64,000 nt of DNA from Cymbidium sinense (GCA_021442155.1 CM038214.1:48924703-48988702); one strand, 5' to 3'. Counted from the first letter of the stretch, positions 1 through 12,247 are shown. The notes: generated by a model from the letters alone, not told the origin. Translations and numbers: made by a program.

Positions 1-199
1 AGATTTGGTTTGAGAAGGTGAACTTGGATTGGATTTGGGTTGTAGGGTTTGTGGATTAATCTAATCCTTAAGGCATAACCTAATCCTATGGTTAACCTTC
101 TAAGTCTTTAGGCTTAGGTTAAGTGTTTACCTAATTATTTGAAGTATCTTATGACTAGGGAACTCTTAGTGTCTAGAAGACTCTTAAGTCTAAGATGGG

Positions 200-487
200 A
201 AGATTGAATCTGCACTCCAAAAGCGAGGTCAACAAGCCTTAGGCTCCATAGTGTTGCCCTTAAAGATAGATGATTGGAAGACCGATGCTAAGATTCACAT
301 TATAGACTCAGTTACATCTTTTAACTCTTTGCTTGGGAGAATATGGGTGCATGAGAACAACATAGTTCCATCCTCTCTAAATCAGTATATGAATTTTGTG
401 AGAGGTGGGATCGTCTACTATGTCAAAAGAGATCAGAAGCCATTTATAGTTCACGAGGTTGGCATATCTAAGGATGCGGCTTACTAA
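200..487 (+). pseudogene. Aspartic protease C-terminal part and linker, Ogre-like pol (fragment)
   Basis: The open stretch from 251 carries a motif typical of the protease tail of Tat/Ogre polyproteins. A segment reading DSVTSFNSLLGRIWVHENN matches the family pattern in which the protease core is followed by LLGRPW(I/L)H, and it is followed by the usual linker with a KPF motif. The active-site DTG/DSG is not visible; it would lie near or before the left edge. The upstream bases are open in one frame but too diverged to assign. The 78-codon ORF starts at an internal Met, which is not a real initiation site, because this protein is made as part of a polyprotein. Confidence 0.65.
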
Positions 488-1574
488 CTCCATCAAAATC
501 AACAAGTCTATTATGGTGAACTTGGCCAAGGTTTAAAAATAAAAGAAAATGAAAAAGAAAAATAAAAAGAAAGAGAAAAGGAAAAAGAAAAGAAAAGAGA
601 AAATGAAAAAGAAAATAAAATGGAGCAGAAAGAGACTTGGAAGAGGAAGTAGTGCCTGAAATTTGATTCCACCCATAGTTCGTTACTCCATTTGAATATA
701 TGGGTAGGATGACCTGACCTCCACCGAGAGGAAGAAGGCTAGTTGAGGTAGGGGTGGAAAACCTCATTATTGGCCATCCAATAGAAGATATGTCTCAGCT
801 ACTAGAAGTGTACTTGCTATCCATATAGACATAGAATCTAGTTCATAGGATGAGTATTCTATGGTTAACACACTAGCCAACTCTTCTTAGTAGTAGATTC
901 CCTTGGAGGTGACACTTGAGCTAGATAGCGATGAAGACCAGGCTCAAAAGCTAAAGCATAACTGTATCCAAGTCTATATGTGAAATAGTTAGGCATCAGT
1001 TGGGAACCGCTCTAACCCATTCCTCTCAAAAACCTGAGGGTTTGGTAGTTAAGGAAGCCCCTATGTCATCCACACATGTGAAGACTCAGAGGTTCTTTTT
1101 GGAAGCATCATCCTCAAGTCAAGAAGTTGATATAGAACTTCAGGATGATTCATATAAAGATTTAATAGAATAACCTTTTGATTGACACTTGCCATGTGTT
1201 CATGATTTAGCAAAGAAAGGGTTAATCCCACATACTTGGTCAAAGCACAGGTCAGACTACTTTGAAAGAATATGTAAGAATAAATGCAAAAGCTCTCAAT
1301 CAAGATCGGGACTAGGATTCGATATAGTGGGTCTAGTCGATGATGATGATTACAACTTAGTCATCACCAATCATTTGGAATCTGATAGGTTCTTTTAAAA
1401 TCACATTAACTCATATGAGGATCCGTGCTTAGAAAATTCATATGTTTTAGATGATTTTGAAGATATAGATGCATTGACAAAGTTTAAAGAAGAGATCAAG
1501 TCAACCATCAATGAGCTCAAGGAAATCAACTTAGGAACTGAAGAAGATCCACACTCCCGACATACACTAGTTCT
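488..1574 (+). pseudogene. Protease-RT linker region of the older element, decayed
   Basis: This stretch includes an A-rich, Lys-codon-rich segment (535-625), then a decayed linker. From about 1189 it reads CVHDLAKKGLIPHTWSKHR, and the younger copy has the matching VQNLIQKGLVPHTWSKHR at about 19975, so the two copies are clearly homologous. A conserved GF-(D/N)-IVG segment follows in both. No enzymatic domain is recognised. The minus-strand open frames here are by-products of the A/T-biased composition. Confidence 0.6.
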
Positions 1575-2400
1575 TTGTTGAATCAAATTGAAACCAATGA
1601 CTTAGTTAGACTATTAACTGAGTTTAAGGATTGCTTTGCATGGAGTAATGAAGAGATGCATGGATTGGCTCTTGACGTAGTGATCCATAAACTAGCAATA
1701 GAGCCTACTGCTAATCCTGTCAAGCAAGCTCCTAAATGTATGCGATTAGACATAGAACAACAAGTCATTTATGAAGTCAAGAAACTGATCGATGTTGGCT
1801 TCATCCGGGAAGAAAAATACCCTTCTTGGTTAGCTAGCATCATCCTAGTTAAGAAAAATATTGGCCAAATTCACATTTGCATTGGTTTTAAGGATTTAAA
1901 TAAGGCATGTCCAAAAGATGAATTTCTACTACCAATCCCGGAGGTGATGGTGGATATTGCCTCATCTCATGTTATCTTCTCTTTCATAGATGGCTCATCT
2001 GGATATAACTAAATAAAAATGGTTACTAAAGATGAAAGAAATAGTGTTTTTAGGACCCTAATCGGAATCTATTGCTATAAGATCATTCCTTTCAGCCTTA
2101 GAAATGCCGTTGCTACATACAGTGGGTTATGACTCAAATCTTCGATGAACTCATTCATCATCAAGTCGAGTGCTATGTCGATGATCGTGTGGTCAAAAGT
2201 AGAGAAAAGGAAGACCATCTCTTTGACTTGAGAGTAGTTTTCAAACAGTTAAGATAATTTAACCTCAAAATGAACCCCTAAAATGTGACTTTCGTAGCTT
2301 CAAGAAAATTCCTTGGGTTTATTGTCGACAGTGAAATTGATCCGAAGAAGATCAAGGCAATATTAGAAATGCCACCCCTAAAAGTTTAACTCAACTCAGA
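1575..2400 (+). pseudogene. Reverse transcriptase, Ty3/gypsy (Ogre/Tat type), broken
   Basis: A Ty3/gypsy reverse transcriptase domain. The open part (1575-2012, 145 codons) covers the N-terminal fingers, with KKLIDVGFIREEKYPSWLA, then DLNKACPKDEF, then FSFIDGSSGYN, the palm motif A region with its catalytic Asp in FSFID. A stop follows directly at 2010-2012, where the younger copy reads Q. The palm continues in the same region with a YVDD catalytic box at 2174-2185, so motif C is intact at the residue level despite stops between. The downstream thumb (EKEDHLFDL and following) is also recognisable. Many stops sit where the sister copy has Gln or Arg codons. The domain is not functional. Confidence 0.9.
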
Positions 2401-2985
2401 TCATTCCAAGGGTTGTTGGTGTATCTAAGATGCTTTGTATCCAACCTATCGGGAAGATGTCAACCATTCTCGACACTTGTTAAAAAGGATGCTAAGTTCA
2501 AGTGGGATGACAAGTGCGAGCATGCCTTCAAAGAACCAAGCATTACCTGATGACACTGCCGGTTCTAGTAGCCCCTATCCCGAGCAAGCCTCTCATACTT
2601 TACACTATTATGTTAGATGACTCCATTGGTGCTTTGTTGGCCTAAGCCAATGACAAATGGATGGAAAATGCACTCTACTACCTCAACCATCATCTAATCC
2701 CTGCTAAGGCTAATTATCCAGCCATTGAGAAGCATTACCTAATTTTCATCTTTGCATCCCAAAAGCTATAGTACTACATGCTTCCACATAAGGTGAACTT
2801 AATCTCTAAAATCAATCCACTACAGTATCTCATGACACAGATGACACTATCAAATGGTTAGCTTGATGGTCCATGATCCTCTTGTAGTTTGACATTACCA
2901 TTGCCCCTCATGTGATAAAGGACAAGTGCTAGTGGATTTCTTAGCAGCACACCCACTTCTGGCCTATTCACTTAGTGATGATCTC
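2400..2985 (+). pseudogene. RNase H (Ty3/gypsy type), decayed
   Basis: This segment matches the RNase H domain that follows gypsy RT. Recognisable pieces are DDSIGALLA (about 2620), then NALYYLNHHLIPAKANYPAIE (2669-2730) with the usual IEKHYL-IFIFASQKL continuation, and a C-terminal VDFLAAHPL before the deletion point. Stops and frame shifts separate the pieces; the 61-codon open frame at 2435-2620 is only part of this stretch. The younger copy carries the corresponding domain at 21190-21700. The archaeal-type second RNase H that should follow is absent. Confidence 0.8.
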
Positions 2986-3250
2986 CCAATGTACAAAGCT
3001 AAAATGATTCAAGCTCATAACAAGTTGGTCTATCCTAGAGCTTTTTGAGTAGGAGAGATTATTTTAGTTCAAAGGAGACTGATTATTTCCCATCATAAGA
3101 TGGGACGCAAGTTTGAACTCACTTGGGAAGGCCCTTTTGCCATAGAGAAGGCCTACCAAGGAGGATCTTTTCAATTTATTAATCATAAGGGAGAGCACCC
3201 AATGCTTCCAATCAATGGGCTCTACTTAAAAAATATTTTAAATTATGTCT
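2985..3250 (+). pseudogene. Integrase C-terminal fragment fused to the RNase H tail by deletion
   Basis: After the RNase H tail (AYSLSDDLP) the sequence jumps straight to YKAKMIQAHNKLVYPRAF, which belongs near the integrase C-terminus. In the younger copy the same two segments are separated by about 1.43 kb (21718 to 23156), which holds the archaeal-type RNase H, the zinc-binding domain and the catalytic core of integrase. The remaining piece continues with the usual integrase C-terminal segment (GKFELTWEGPF and a final INGLYLK-like end near 3230). It lacks all catalytic residues. Confidence 0.85.
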
Positions 3251-4583
3251 AAAAATAATTATCATCAATGAAAAATTTCATTTTTAATTCAATCTCTTCC
3301 ATGTTGAAAGTATTCTTGTTTGTGAATCTGCCATGATGTGTTTAGGGTAGGTGTAAGAACGACATCCATCCTTCATCGACACAACATAAACACAAACTAC
3401 AAACAAACATATAAAACAAACACATATCTTTTGTCTCGGTCTATTCTGGGTTGAGATATTGCACCCAATGACACTCACTCAGTAATTGGTCCAGGTCGGA
3501 CTGACATGCTACCCTACTAGTGTGTCACCCCAGCGATCTTCTTACTTTGGAAGATGTAAGTTTGCTACATTTTCCTTATGGCCTTTGGATGAGCACCTTG
3601 TTAGTTTGGTAGGCCTTACTATTTGGCTGGTAAGCTACCTCATGTTAGCTTCATTTTAAAAGGATGTGAGTCTGTTATGCTTTCTTCTTGGATTATCCTT
3701 CTTGCACTATCTTGGTCGAGTATATTTGAGGTTTAGGATAAGTCACCTAACAGCTCCTTCCCTTGTCCAGTCCTTCCTCGGGGCTCCTCGCTTAGTAGTT
3801 GCTCTAGGTCAGACAACATATGTCCTGCCAATGACATACTATTCTGATGATCAATTCTTCTTGGAAAGTTGTAAGCCTATATGCTTTCTTTCTAGATTGA
3901 TCATTGCACACTGACGGGCACCTTAGATTGGTTCTCACTATGTGGATACACCACTCATGCTATGGATTCACCTTAGGTTGGTTGGTTCTCGTACCTTAGG
4001 ATACACCACTCATGACAGATATAAGTTTGCTATACTTTCTCCTTGAGTTGGCCACCGTACACTTATAGGCTTTCTTTTCTAGGGCTCAGAATAACGCCCC
4101 TATTAGCAGCTCCCCTATGGGCACTATATTTGGATCATGTCTATTGCGACCCTATTTAGACATTATTCGGGTTACTATCAAATTAGACAGTTCTCCTTTC
4201 CTAGTAGCTACCCTTATGGTTGGAGAATATGTCATGTGGATGTGCTGATTCTCCCTTGGTCAAGTAAATCTGAGATAGGTCAAGGATGACATTGCCTCTT
4301 CTTAATGTGGTCCCTTGCACACCAACAAGGTCCACACAAACATATAAATAAAATATATATTCACTTGTGGATTAGGAGGACCCTAACGGTACCTTTTCCC
4401 AGAGCATCTATCTTTAGGTGTCAACAAACTCCCATAGGAATACTAACTACTATTGAGTTGATATAAGTCCTCAGTAGCATTCACTCAGTAGTTGCCCCTA
4501 AGTCAAGTTCTATTTATTGTGCTACCAATAGGTCACCCCGGTTGTTGTTCTCTACTTTAGAAGATGTAAGTCTAGTACACCTT
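3251..4583 (+). repeat. 3' untranslated region of the older element, with degenerate repeats of about 400 bp
   Basis: No coding region is seen. The stretch consists of degenerate repeats that recur in 23480-25830 and 33606-34230. Landmarks are GAAGATGTAAGT or GATGTGAGT followed by TTTCTTCCT (3552, 3663, 4563), GAGTTGATATAAGTCC (about 4454) and CATTCACTCAGTAGT (about 4479). One complete unit reconstructed across the inserted element is about 400 bp. Hypervariable tandem repeats in the 3' region are known for plant LTR retrotransposons. The stretch ends in the middle of a unit at 4583, where the LTR of the younger element begins. Confidence 0.7.
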
Positions 4584-4899
4584 TGTTGATCTCATTTTTA
4601 GGATGAGCTCTCAACCCCTCTATCTTGGACATAAGACTTCTCTTAGACTTTAAGAGTTTCTTAGTCTTAAGACACATCTAGTGATTACATCACCCACAGC
4701 CTAGAAAACCTAGAAGAGTTAGCCATAAGAATAGTCATTCCTTAGGGTGTTGGAAAATTTCCTACCCTTAGCTAAACCATTCCTCACTTTCCTTCCTTCA
4801 AGTCAAACTCCAAATCAATTCTATTTGATTTCCTTCAAATCAAAATCAACTCCATATGATTGAAAACCCATGATGAAATTCCATCAAAAAATTCCTAAG

Positions 4900-5600
4900 T
4901 CTAAATTTTGCTTAAGTCATTAATCCTTCCCTTAAGGAATTAACCAAAATCATGATTCAAACCTATTGAAATCTTTGATATTTTCACATAATTCATTTAT
5001 ATTCACATATATAAATGAAATATAAATTCAAATCAATCAAACTAAGCTCAAAACTCTAAATCAATTCATGAAAATTTTCTTAAGTCCCTTTATTTTCTAT
5101 TAAAGGACTTAGCCAAAATAAATCCTAAACCTTGATCAGACCCATTCAAATTCATGGGATTTTCTCAAAACATATTTATATTCTCATTTATATTCTCATA
5201 TATAAATGAAATAGAAATATAAATCAATAAAATCAAACCCACAAAATTAAATTCCAAATTTAAAATCCTTTAAATTCCCATTAATATATTTAACCTAAAT
5301 CATGATCAAACCATTTCAAATTCATGGGATTTCTTCAAAACTTATTTATATCCTCATTTGTATTCTCATATATAAATGAAACATAAACATAAATCAATCA
5401 AATCCAATGCAAAAAATTAAATTTCAATTTAAAAATTCCCTTAAATCCATTGAATTCCTTTTAATGGATTTAACCTAAATCATGATTAAACCACTTCAAA
5501 TCCTTAAAATTTTCTCATGATAAATTTATATTCTCATTTATATTCACATTTATAAATGAAATATAAATTGAAACATTCAAAATCAATTCCAAAAATCAAA
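4900..5600 (+). repeat. Tandem units of about 175 bp in the 5' LTR
   Basis: About four degenerate units share TTATATTCTCATTTATATTC, then ATATATAAATGAAATA, then a segment with TAAACC preceded by CATGAT. Their starts are spaced roughly 170-185 bp (near 4930, 5115, 5290 and 5465). The same block occurs in the 3' LTR at about 26190-26890, so it predates this insertion. Confidence 0.65.
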
Positions 5601-5929
5601 CTCAAATCCACTCAAAATCAAATCTAAGCCTTTCAAGCAAAAATCTTGAACTTAGTCAAATCACTTTCAAATCAAGACAAACTCTTGATTTTCTCTCATG
5701 GTTCAATCAATCCTACAATCATGAGCTCATATGTAAATCCAAACTTCAATCATTCAATCAAAACCTAATTAAAAATCAAACCCAAGGCCCTTTCATATCC
5801 TTCCTTTGAATATGAAATTTTCAAATGGATCTAAATCCATTTGACTTCAAACTACTTGTAAATGGATTTATATTTCAATTATAAGTCTATATACAAGATC
5901 AATCAACTTCAAATCAAACTTCGATGAAG

Positions 5930-6760
5930 CCATTTGATCCACTTAGGCTCACTTGACCCAAAGTGACCTAAAATACCCTTATGAGCCAACTTTTGATCCT
6001 AACCAAATTGGATTGAACCAAACTCATATATCCCTCTCATCATGATCAACAATCATCATGGGATGATCAATCAACTAAATTGGGTCAAACTAAGTCAAAC
6101 CTACTGGTTGACCAAGTCAATAGTTAACCTAAAATGATACCTTACATAACCAAATTCCACCATAGGCCAAATTGAATGAAACCATTGATCTAAGTTCACT
6201 CATGACCTATGTTTGAACTTGACCAATCCAACATTTGAGCTAACCTTAATTGACCCACTTGACCCAAGTTGACCCTTTTGACCTAAAGGGTCAAAATGTG
6301 TCAAAACTTGAACTAAGCCAAATTGATTGGAACCAATGGGTCATGTCAATCCCAAATCACTTATGTAACTTGACCAAAGCCTCAATTAGCCAACTAGACC
6401 CTAGCCCAATTGAACTTGACCCAACATGACTGGGGTCATGTTGAGCCAAAATGAACTTAACCCAAATTGATTGGAAACAAAGATACAAATCCACTCCATA
6501 AGACTAACCTAACCTAAACTTGACCTACCTCAAATAGGTCAAATGGGTCAAATAGGTCACTTGACCCATTTGACCTAAGTGAAAATCATATGAGCCAAAA
6601 CCAAATATATACCAAATTGAATCAAACCAAAGTCAACAAAACATTTCAAATGGTCATATGAACTTTGCAACCCGGTTTGACCCAATTTGACCTATTGGTC
6701 AACTTGACCCTTGACCCATTTTGACCTAAATGGGTCAACATGACAAACATCAAATGGATT
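5930..6760 (+). promoter_or_regulatory. Dense cluster of TTGAC(C/T) motifs (W-box-like) in the 5' LTR
   Basis: This stretch holds about 17 TTGACC/T on the plus strand and about nine reverse complements, for example four in a row near 6250-6285 and inverted pairs such as TTGACC...GGTCAA. TTGAC(C/T) is the core bound by plant WRKY factors. The cluster recurs at about 27170-28020 in the other LTR. A regulatory role is inferred; the motif may also simply be the unit of a short degenerate repeat. Confidence 0.5.
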
Positions 6761-9693
6761 CCAAATCCATTGAAACAAACCTAGTTTCTCCACATACCCA
6801 TGTCCAAAGCAAAAAAAAAGCAAAATTACCATCTACCTAGGCCATAGAACAAATTTTGGCTAACCCATAATTTGGTCATACCCTCTTCAATCACTTGAGG
6901 CTTTCCTAAAAGCTCAAGGGGACTTAGTGATGGTGCACCCAACCAATGGGTTTTGGGTCAACCATTTGGTCCTTAGACAACAACCCAGCTTAAAATAGAA
7001 ATTTCAAACTCCCTCTTAGCTCAAATTCACACATGGGAAGTTGGCAATTTCCCGACCATGTGCACACTCAAAATAGATCAACAAACCTTCTCAATCTCAT
7101 CAATTGGATCAAAATAGCAAGATCATTGCCTACCATCCGATTCTTCAAGAGGGAGATATACTCCCCTTGATTCACTTTGATTTTCACACATGCAAAGTTA
7201 ATTGAAGAATAGGAAGCCAGAGCAGCCACTTGGGATTGATCCTTAGCCTCCTAGAGCTCTTCCCATTTTCTTCTTCTTGGCTTTTGAACAGTGAAAAATA
7301 GGGGAGGTATAGTGAATGGCCAACTTCTTCTATGCTTGATTTCCTCCCAATTCCTCCTACTCACTTCTTCTAAGGACCAATCTGAGATCACTCAAGCTTC
7401 CATTTGAGTTTTCATAGCAAGGAAAGGATCAATTGGATCAAAGCTGCAAGGATCATTAAGTGGTGTTGGTCCATAGAGCAAACTGCTCAATCCCAAGGCC
7501 TAAAAATTTCAACAGGGCTTTGTCTCCACTAGACGAAGCTACCTCATCGATCTCAAGTATAGGTGATCACCTCCAATGAGGTATGGAATTTTTTGATCAC
7601 TAAACTCAATATGGTGTGGAGCTTTGTGAAAGAAATTTTTACCTCATCAAATTTTGATCGTTGGATTTGCCGCTCTCTATCTCTAGATGGTGTGGGTTGA
7701 TTTTGGTTTGATTCCATGCTAGATCGAGCTTGGATCTTCTTCTTGATCATGAAGGGTCTCTGTTGATCAAGGAAAAGAACATGGCTCATCTCAGCCGTCC
7801 ATCCACGCATTTTAGATGGAGGGATGATTATTTTAGCGTTAGTTATATGTTTATCCTTTATAAGCTGGGTCTTGGCGTCTTCTTCATTTGGATGTGACAT
7901 TTAAGTTACCCCTCATGGCATGATAAAAGCGCGCATTGCACCTATGCGTGGTGGTGGATTACATAGGGTTAATTAAAAGTGCTTAATTAATTTTTGATTA
8001 ATCCATGGATCTTCAAAAATGCATAACTCTTAATAGAAAATTCAAAAAAATTATGAAATTAAATTCGTTAGATAGATAATTAAAACTAGAACATTTTAAA
8101 ATTAATTTTGATGAGTTTTGAATTATGATTTTCTCTAAATTTGGGTTTTATTAGAAAGTTTATTTTTCTAATTACTCTTTGATTAGGCCTCTTATTAATC
8201 CTAAATTTCTTGGATATGTTTTAGGGGATGACCTCTACCTCCTCTAATTTTCTTGGGATTTGAAGTAATTGCATGTGGTTTCCTTAACCTTCTTATATAA
8301 TTAAGCATTAAGTATGATCAGTGGTTTTACCCTTTGATTAGGGTTGATTTCAGATCCAGTATATAGGAGGTTTATGGAATAATTTTGGGGCATTTCCCTA
8401 AGCTATTCCCTAAACCCCTCTTCTCTAATCTCCTCATATAATTATCCCTTAATCAATTTTCTAAAATTCTAAAGTTCAAAACTACCAATAGCCTAGTTCA
8501 ATTTGATACAATTCATAAGTATTTGCTTAAGCCCTTAAATTTATTAAAGTGAGCCAAATTGCATTAGGCCTTTTCATTATTACAAATTTAAATTCCTTGT
8601 GGATTTTATGTCATCTCATTAGCTCATAATTATTTAGTTAATTCTTCTAAGGTGGTGTAGGTAAAGGGTTAATTAAGTTGCTTAATTCATACCTTAACCT
8701 AATCAATGCATAAAATGGATCTAATTATTTAATAATTAAAAAATAAAATGCATGTGGGAATGAGTTAGGAACGTAAACTCATCTCACCTTTTCAAAATTA
8801 AATCAAACTTCAAACTAAACAAAAATCACTTTGAAATTCACTTTGATTTATTCTAAATTTTCTTATTCTATAAGAATGTCTTTAGATTTAAGTGAAGTGA
8901 GTTTGTTTACATGCTTTCATTACTTTGAATCTTTCCTCAACATGTTAAGTTGTATGCCATGTGATTTTATTCATAATTTCATGTTTCAAATTTTAAACTG
9001 AAATTGTTTACTTTATGTCAAATGTGCATGTGTTGGCTAAAATAAAATATGAGTGGCTATTATCACTACTAAATCCAAATTATTTTCAAAACTTATAAAT
9101 GAAATATCAAATCTGAAAGTATGCTACTTATACTTTAATTATAAGCTTGCATGTGAAATATTATAAAGGTATGCTTAGTATATGTTTCCTTTCTCTCCTA
9201 TGTTGGTATAGTTTTGAAGAGGAATTTGGTGAGATATAAGGTTTATTTGAAAAGGACCTAATGCTCACCTAATTTCATATCATATTCATCCCTATGCTAC
9301 CATCTAAGAAGGATTACCTACACTTACAAACATAAATTACATAAACAAAACAAATCTATTAAAGAACTTTTGCATCTTCATTTTCTATTTCTTTTCTTTT
9401 ATATGAGTGTTTGTATTTATGGAAAGTGGTATATTAGTATATACAATCCTGAGCCCTAAGTAGGTCTTGTACCTTACACCTATAGTTAACAATGGCACTT
9501 TACTCACTTATGCCTTTCTTACTTTTATGTATGTATGTGAAATTTTGGATAAGGAAAACCTTTTCTACTTAAGAAAATCATGCATATTCAACTTCTAAAT
9601 TTTCTTAAAAGAATTACCTAGCATGTATCATAACGTATGTTAACTACTCTCATTTGCATGTATAGATATGCTTAAGGTCCATCCATATGCATG

Positions 9694-9694
<1 letters not shown>

Positions 9695-9743
<49 letters not shown>
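9695..9743 (+). repeat. (TA)n microsatellite in the 5' LTR
   Basis: A pure TA tract of about 49 bp. The matching tract in the 3' LTR (31047-31081) is about 35 bp, so the two diverged in length after insertion. Confidence 0.95.
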
Positions 9744-9747
<4 letters not shown>

Positions 9748-12247
9748 GGAAAGAGATGAAGTAATGTGTGTTATGTGAATTTTGATTCATTTTATTTAAT
9801 CTTAAAATGCCTTTCTCTTTGAATAAGTTTGTTTAGGGTTTATCTAAACTTAAGATTGATTAAAAGAGAAATGATAGGTAGATGAAACTGAAATATGAAC
9901 CCACTTTAGAAAATTACTTAAGGTTAGGGAAGGAAAGAGAAGTTCTCTTCTCTTTCCCTCTCTTCATAACTTAGTTATTAATTATAGGTTTCAGTTAAAC
10001 CAAATTAAAACATGAAATACAATCAACCCAAAAAACTTAAATAACTTAAATGAAACCCTCCTCTATGTTGAACATGTCCTTCACACTTAGAAAATTTGAA
10101 CCTAAAGCCATAGCTAAGCATACCACACAAACCTTTAAAGCACACACATTAGCCTAAGTCACCACTTCTAGCCTTAGGTTAAGTCGGTGCATGGTTTGAT
10201 GTTATGTTTTATTTTGTGATATATGTTTTAGAATGGATGTTAGGGTGTATGCTCGTAGAATGAATGGTAGGAGTCTAACTATTTTTTTTTTAGTGGGATT
10301 GTGCTTAAGTGCTATCATAAATAAAAATATAAATGCTTTTGCTTAGCGCATTATACCCCTTAGCTAATCTATAGGCCAGGTGGACTTAGTCACTCATGTG
10401 TGGGGTGATAAGTATAATTTACATGCTTGGGATTTGTGTGGTCTGTTTTAGCTAATCTTTGTTTTGGAGGGTTAGTTAGATTTCCACTTTTCCCTTTTCA
10501 TGTAAAATTTGTATAATTATGATTTTGGAATGATTTGTTATGTGGATTAGGATGAGCATTGGTAATAAGATCTTATCTTATGCACCATATGAAGCCTTAG
10601 AGCATCTACCATCCAACCATCCAAAGAAGAAAAGAAAAGAAGAAAGAAGAAAAAAGATAGAAGAATAGAGCTTGAAGACCCCCATAACAATGAATTCCTT
10701 TTCTTAATTGTAATTTAATTCATTTGTAATCTGGGTTGTATAAGGGTGGAGCTTGGTTACCCACATTTTATGTTTTCAGGTTTGTGCGGTCATGCGACCA
10801 CAATGGCCATTTATTCTTTTTGCAATTAGCTTTATAAATTGATTGATGATTTGTTTAGCTTTTGCATTAAGTGGCATGATTTTCCTAGTTTCTTCCTTGC
10901 TTTATGTATGGTCTGGATGTGGATTAGGCTCTTTAGGGAAAAATAAATCTTTTACCCAACTTAACAATTCAAATTAAAATTAAATAACTCATAACCTCAC
11001 CTAAAGCTTAGGTTTAAAATCAAGATAAAATAATTAGCAACCCCTTAGCTGGATGAGCATTTATTTATAATATCATGCACAAATGCATCTTATTTCACTC
11101 TTGATTGGAGGGCTTCCACTTTTCGAACGACTTGACCTTTGAGAGCCATGGTGGAAACTCACATCATCCCTTCTTAATTTTGGCCAATAATCTTCTTTCT
11201 CATGCATTAGTCATAAAATCCTATTAGCCTAAGTCAAAATATTTTTCCAAAATAAAAATAAAATGAAATTTGATTTGCATTAGATTTATGTAATTTAAAG
11301 CATGGCCCTTTACATGATCTAGTCTCTTTAGGGAGTGAGTTAAAGGACTTAGTCTCTTTTTAAATAATAATAGTGTAGCCATCATGCGTAAGCATAAAGA
11401 CTTGCCTGCATGAATTTAAAATCGTAGGAGGAGCTAGTTGGTGGCCACCCCCAGACGGTTGAATGTCCAAGCCATCAGGTGGTTTGTCTTATCTCATGGA
11501 GGCAAACCAATTACCCATTTTTTACTTTAGATTTAGGTTGTGCTTCTGGCCCTTGCTGAAGCTCCCTAGGTTTAGGTTTTGAGGTTGCTTCTCCCCTTTG
11601 TGGGCCATAAGCATAATTCCTCTAGGCATTTCCTTAATCTTGTGTTAAGGAATCTTAAGTCCTAAAATTCTAATGAAAATTCAACTTAAAACTAAATTAA
11701 TTTCAAAATGTAAAGCCCAACTATAGGATAGTGAGATGCTCTAGGTTTCCTAGCATCATGGGCATCTCCTACTTATCTTCCATTATGGCTTGATAATAAA
11801 TCCCCTTTTGATCAATCCCATTTTGATCTTCAAACATAAACCAAATTGATAGTCCTTTCCTATTGGAATCTTCAAAGACAATGATCATTTACCTTAATGA
11901 GTTTTCTAAGGGATCATCCTTTAAGATGTAATTAACTATGGGGCTTGCCATAGGGAACTTAATGAACTTTAAAATAAACCTTGTTTAACTTTTCATGTAA
12001 AGTAGGGAAGAATCTGGTACATATCAACCCATCATCCTTGAGTCCTTATTGAGTGATTAGGTCCATTAAAGGGTAGTGCTTTACGTCTTTGAGATAGTAC
12101 ACTATTTTCTTGATGATACTGATCACTGAATAAGTACATCTATGGATCATGGCATCTTACCAAGATGAATTTCTATAGGTATCTTCTTTTCTTTCTCCCT
12201 ACAGATTTGAAGGTGACTCCTATAAGAATTTATTCACCACAAATTTT

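Larger units (their letters stand above)
1..4583 (+). mobile_element. Older Ogre/Tat-like Ty3-gypsy element, left part (protease tail to 3' untranslated region)
   Basis: This is the 3' half of the internal region of a Tat/Ogre-type LTR retrotransposon, running off the left edge. In order it holds a protease tail and linker (about 200-1400), reverse transcriptase (about 1575-2400), RNase H (about 2400-2985), the integrase C-terminal part (about 2985-3250) and a long repeat-rich 3' region. The same order appears in the younger copy at 19270-25370, which lets the decayed frames be aligned. The archaeal-type RNase H and most of the integrase are missing through an internal deletion. The element is interrupted at 4583 by the 29-kb element and appears to resume at 33606. 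It is full of stop codons and cannot be autonomous. Confidence 0.85.
4584..12239 (+). repeat. 5' LTR of the 29-kb element
   Basis: A direct repeat of 25834-33605. The start is set where homology to the 3' LTR begins (TGTTGA, then CTCATTTTTAGGATGAG in both). The end is set at the shared TTATTCACCA, after which the copies diverge: the PBS region follows here, and foreign repeats follow the other. TG...CA termini fit an LTR. It contains, in order, tandem units of about 175 bp (4900-5600), a TTGACC-rich zone (5930-6760), a conserved central segment (7500-7960), a (TA)n tract and a purine-rich tract near 10620. No clear TATA box or transcription start could be assigned. No conserved sense ORF is present. 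Confidence 0.85.

Noticed and set aside
468..767. 99-codon minus-strand ORF rich in Phe/Leu
   Set aside because: It is the reverse complement of the A-rich Lys-codon tract in the pol linker of the older element; the composition explains it.
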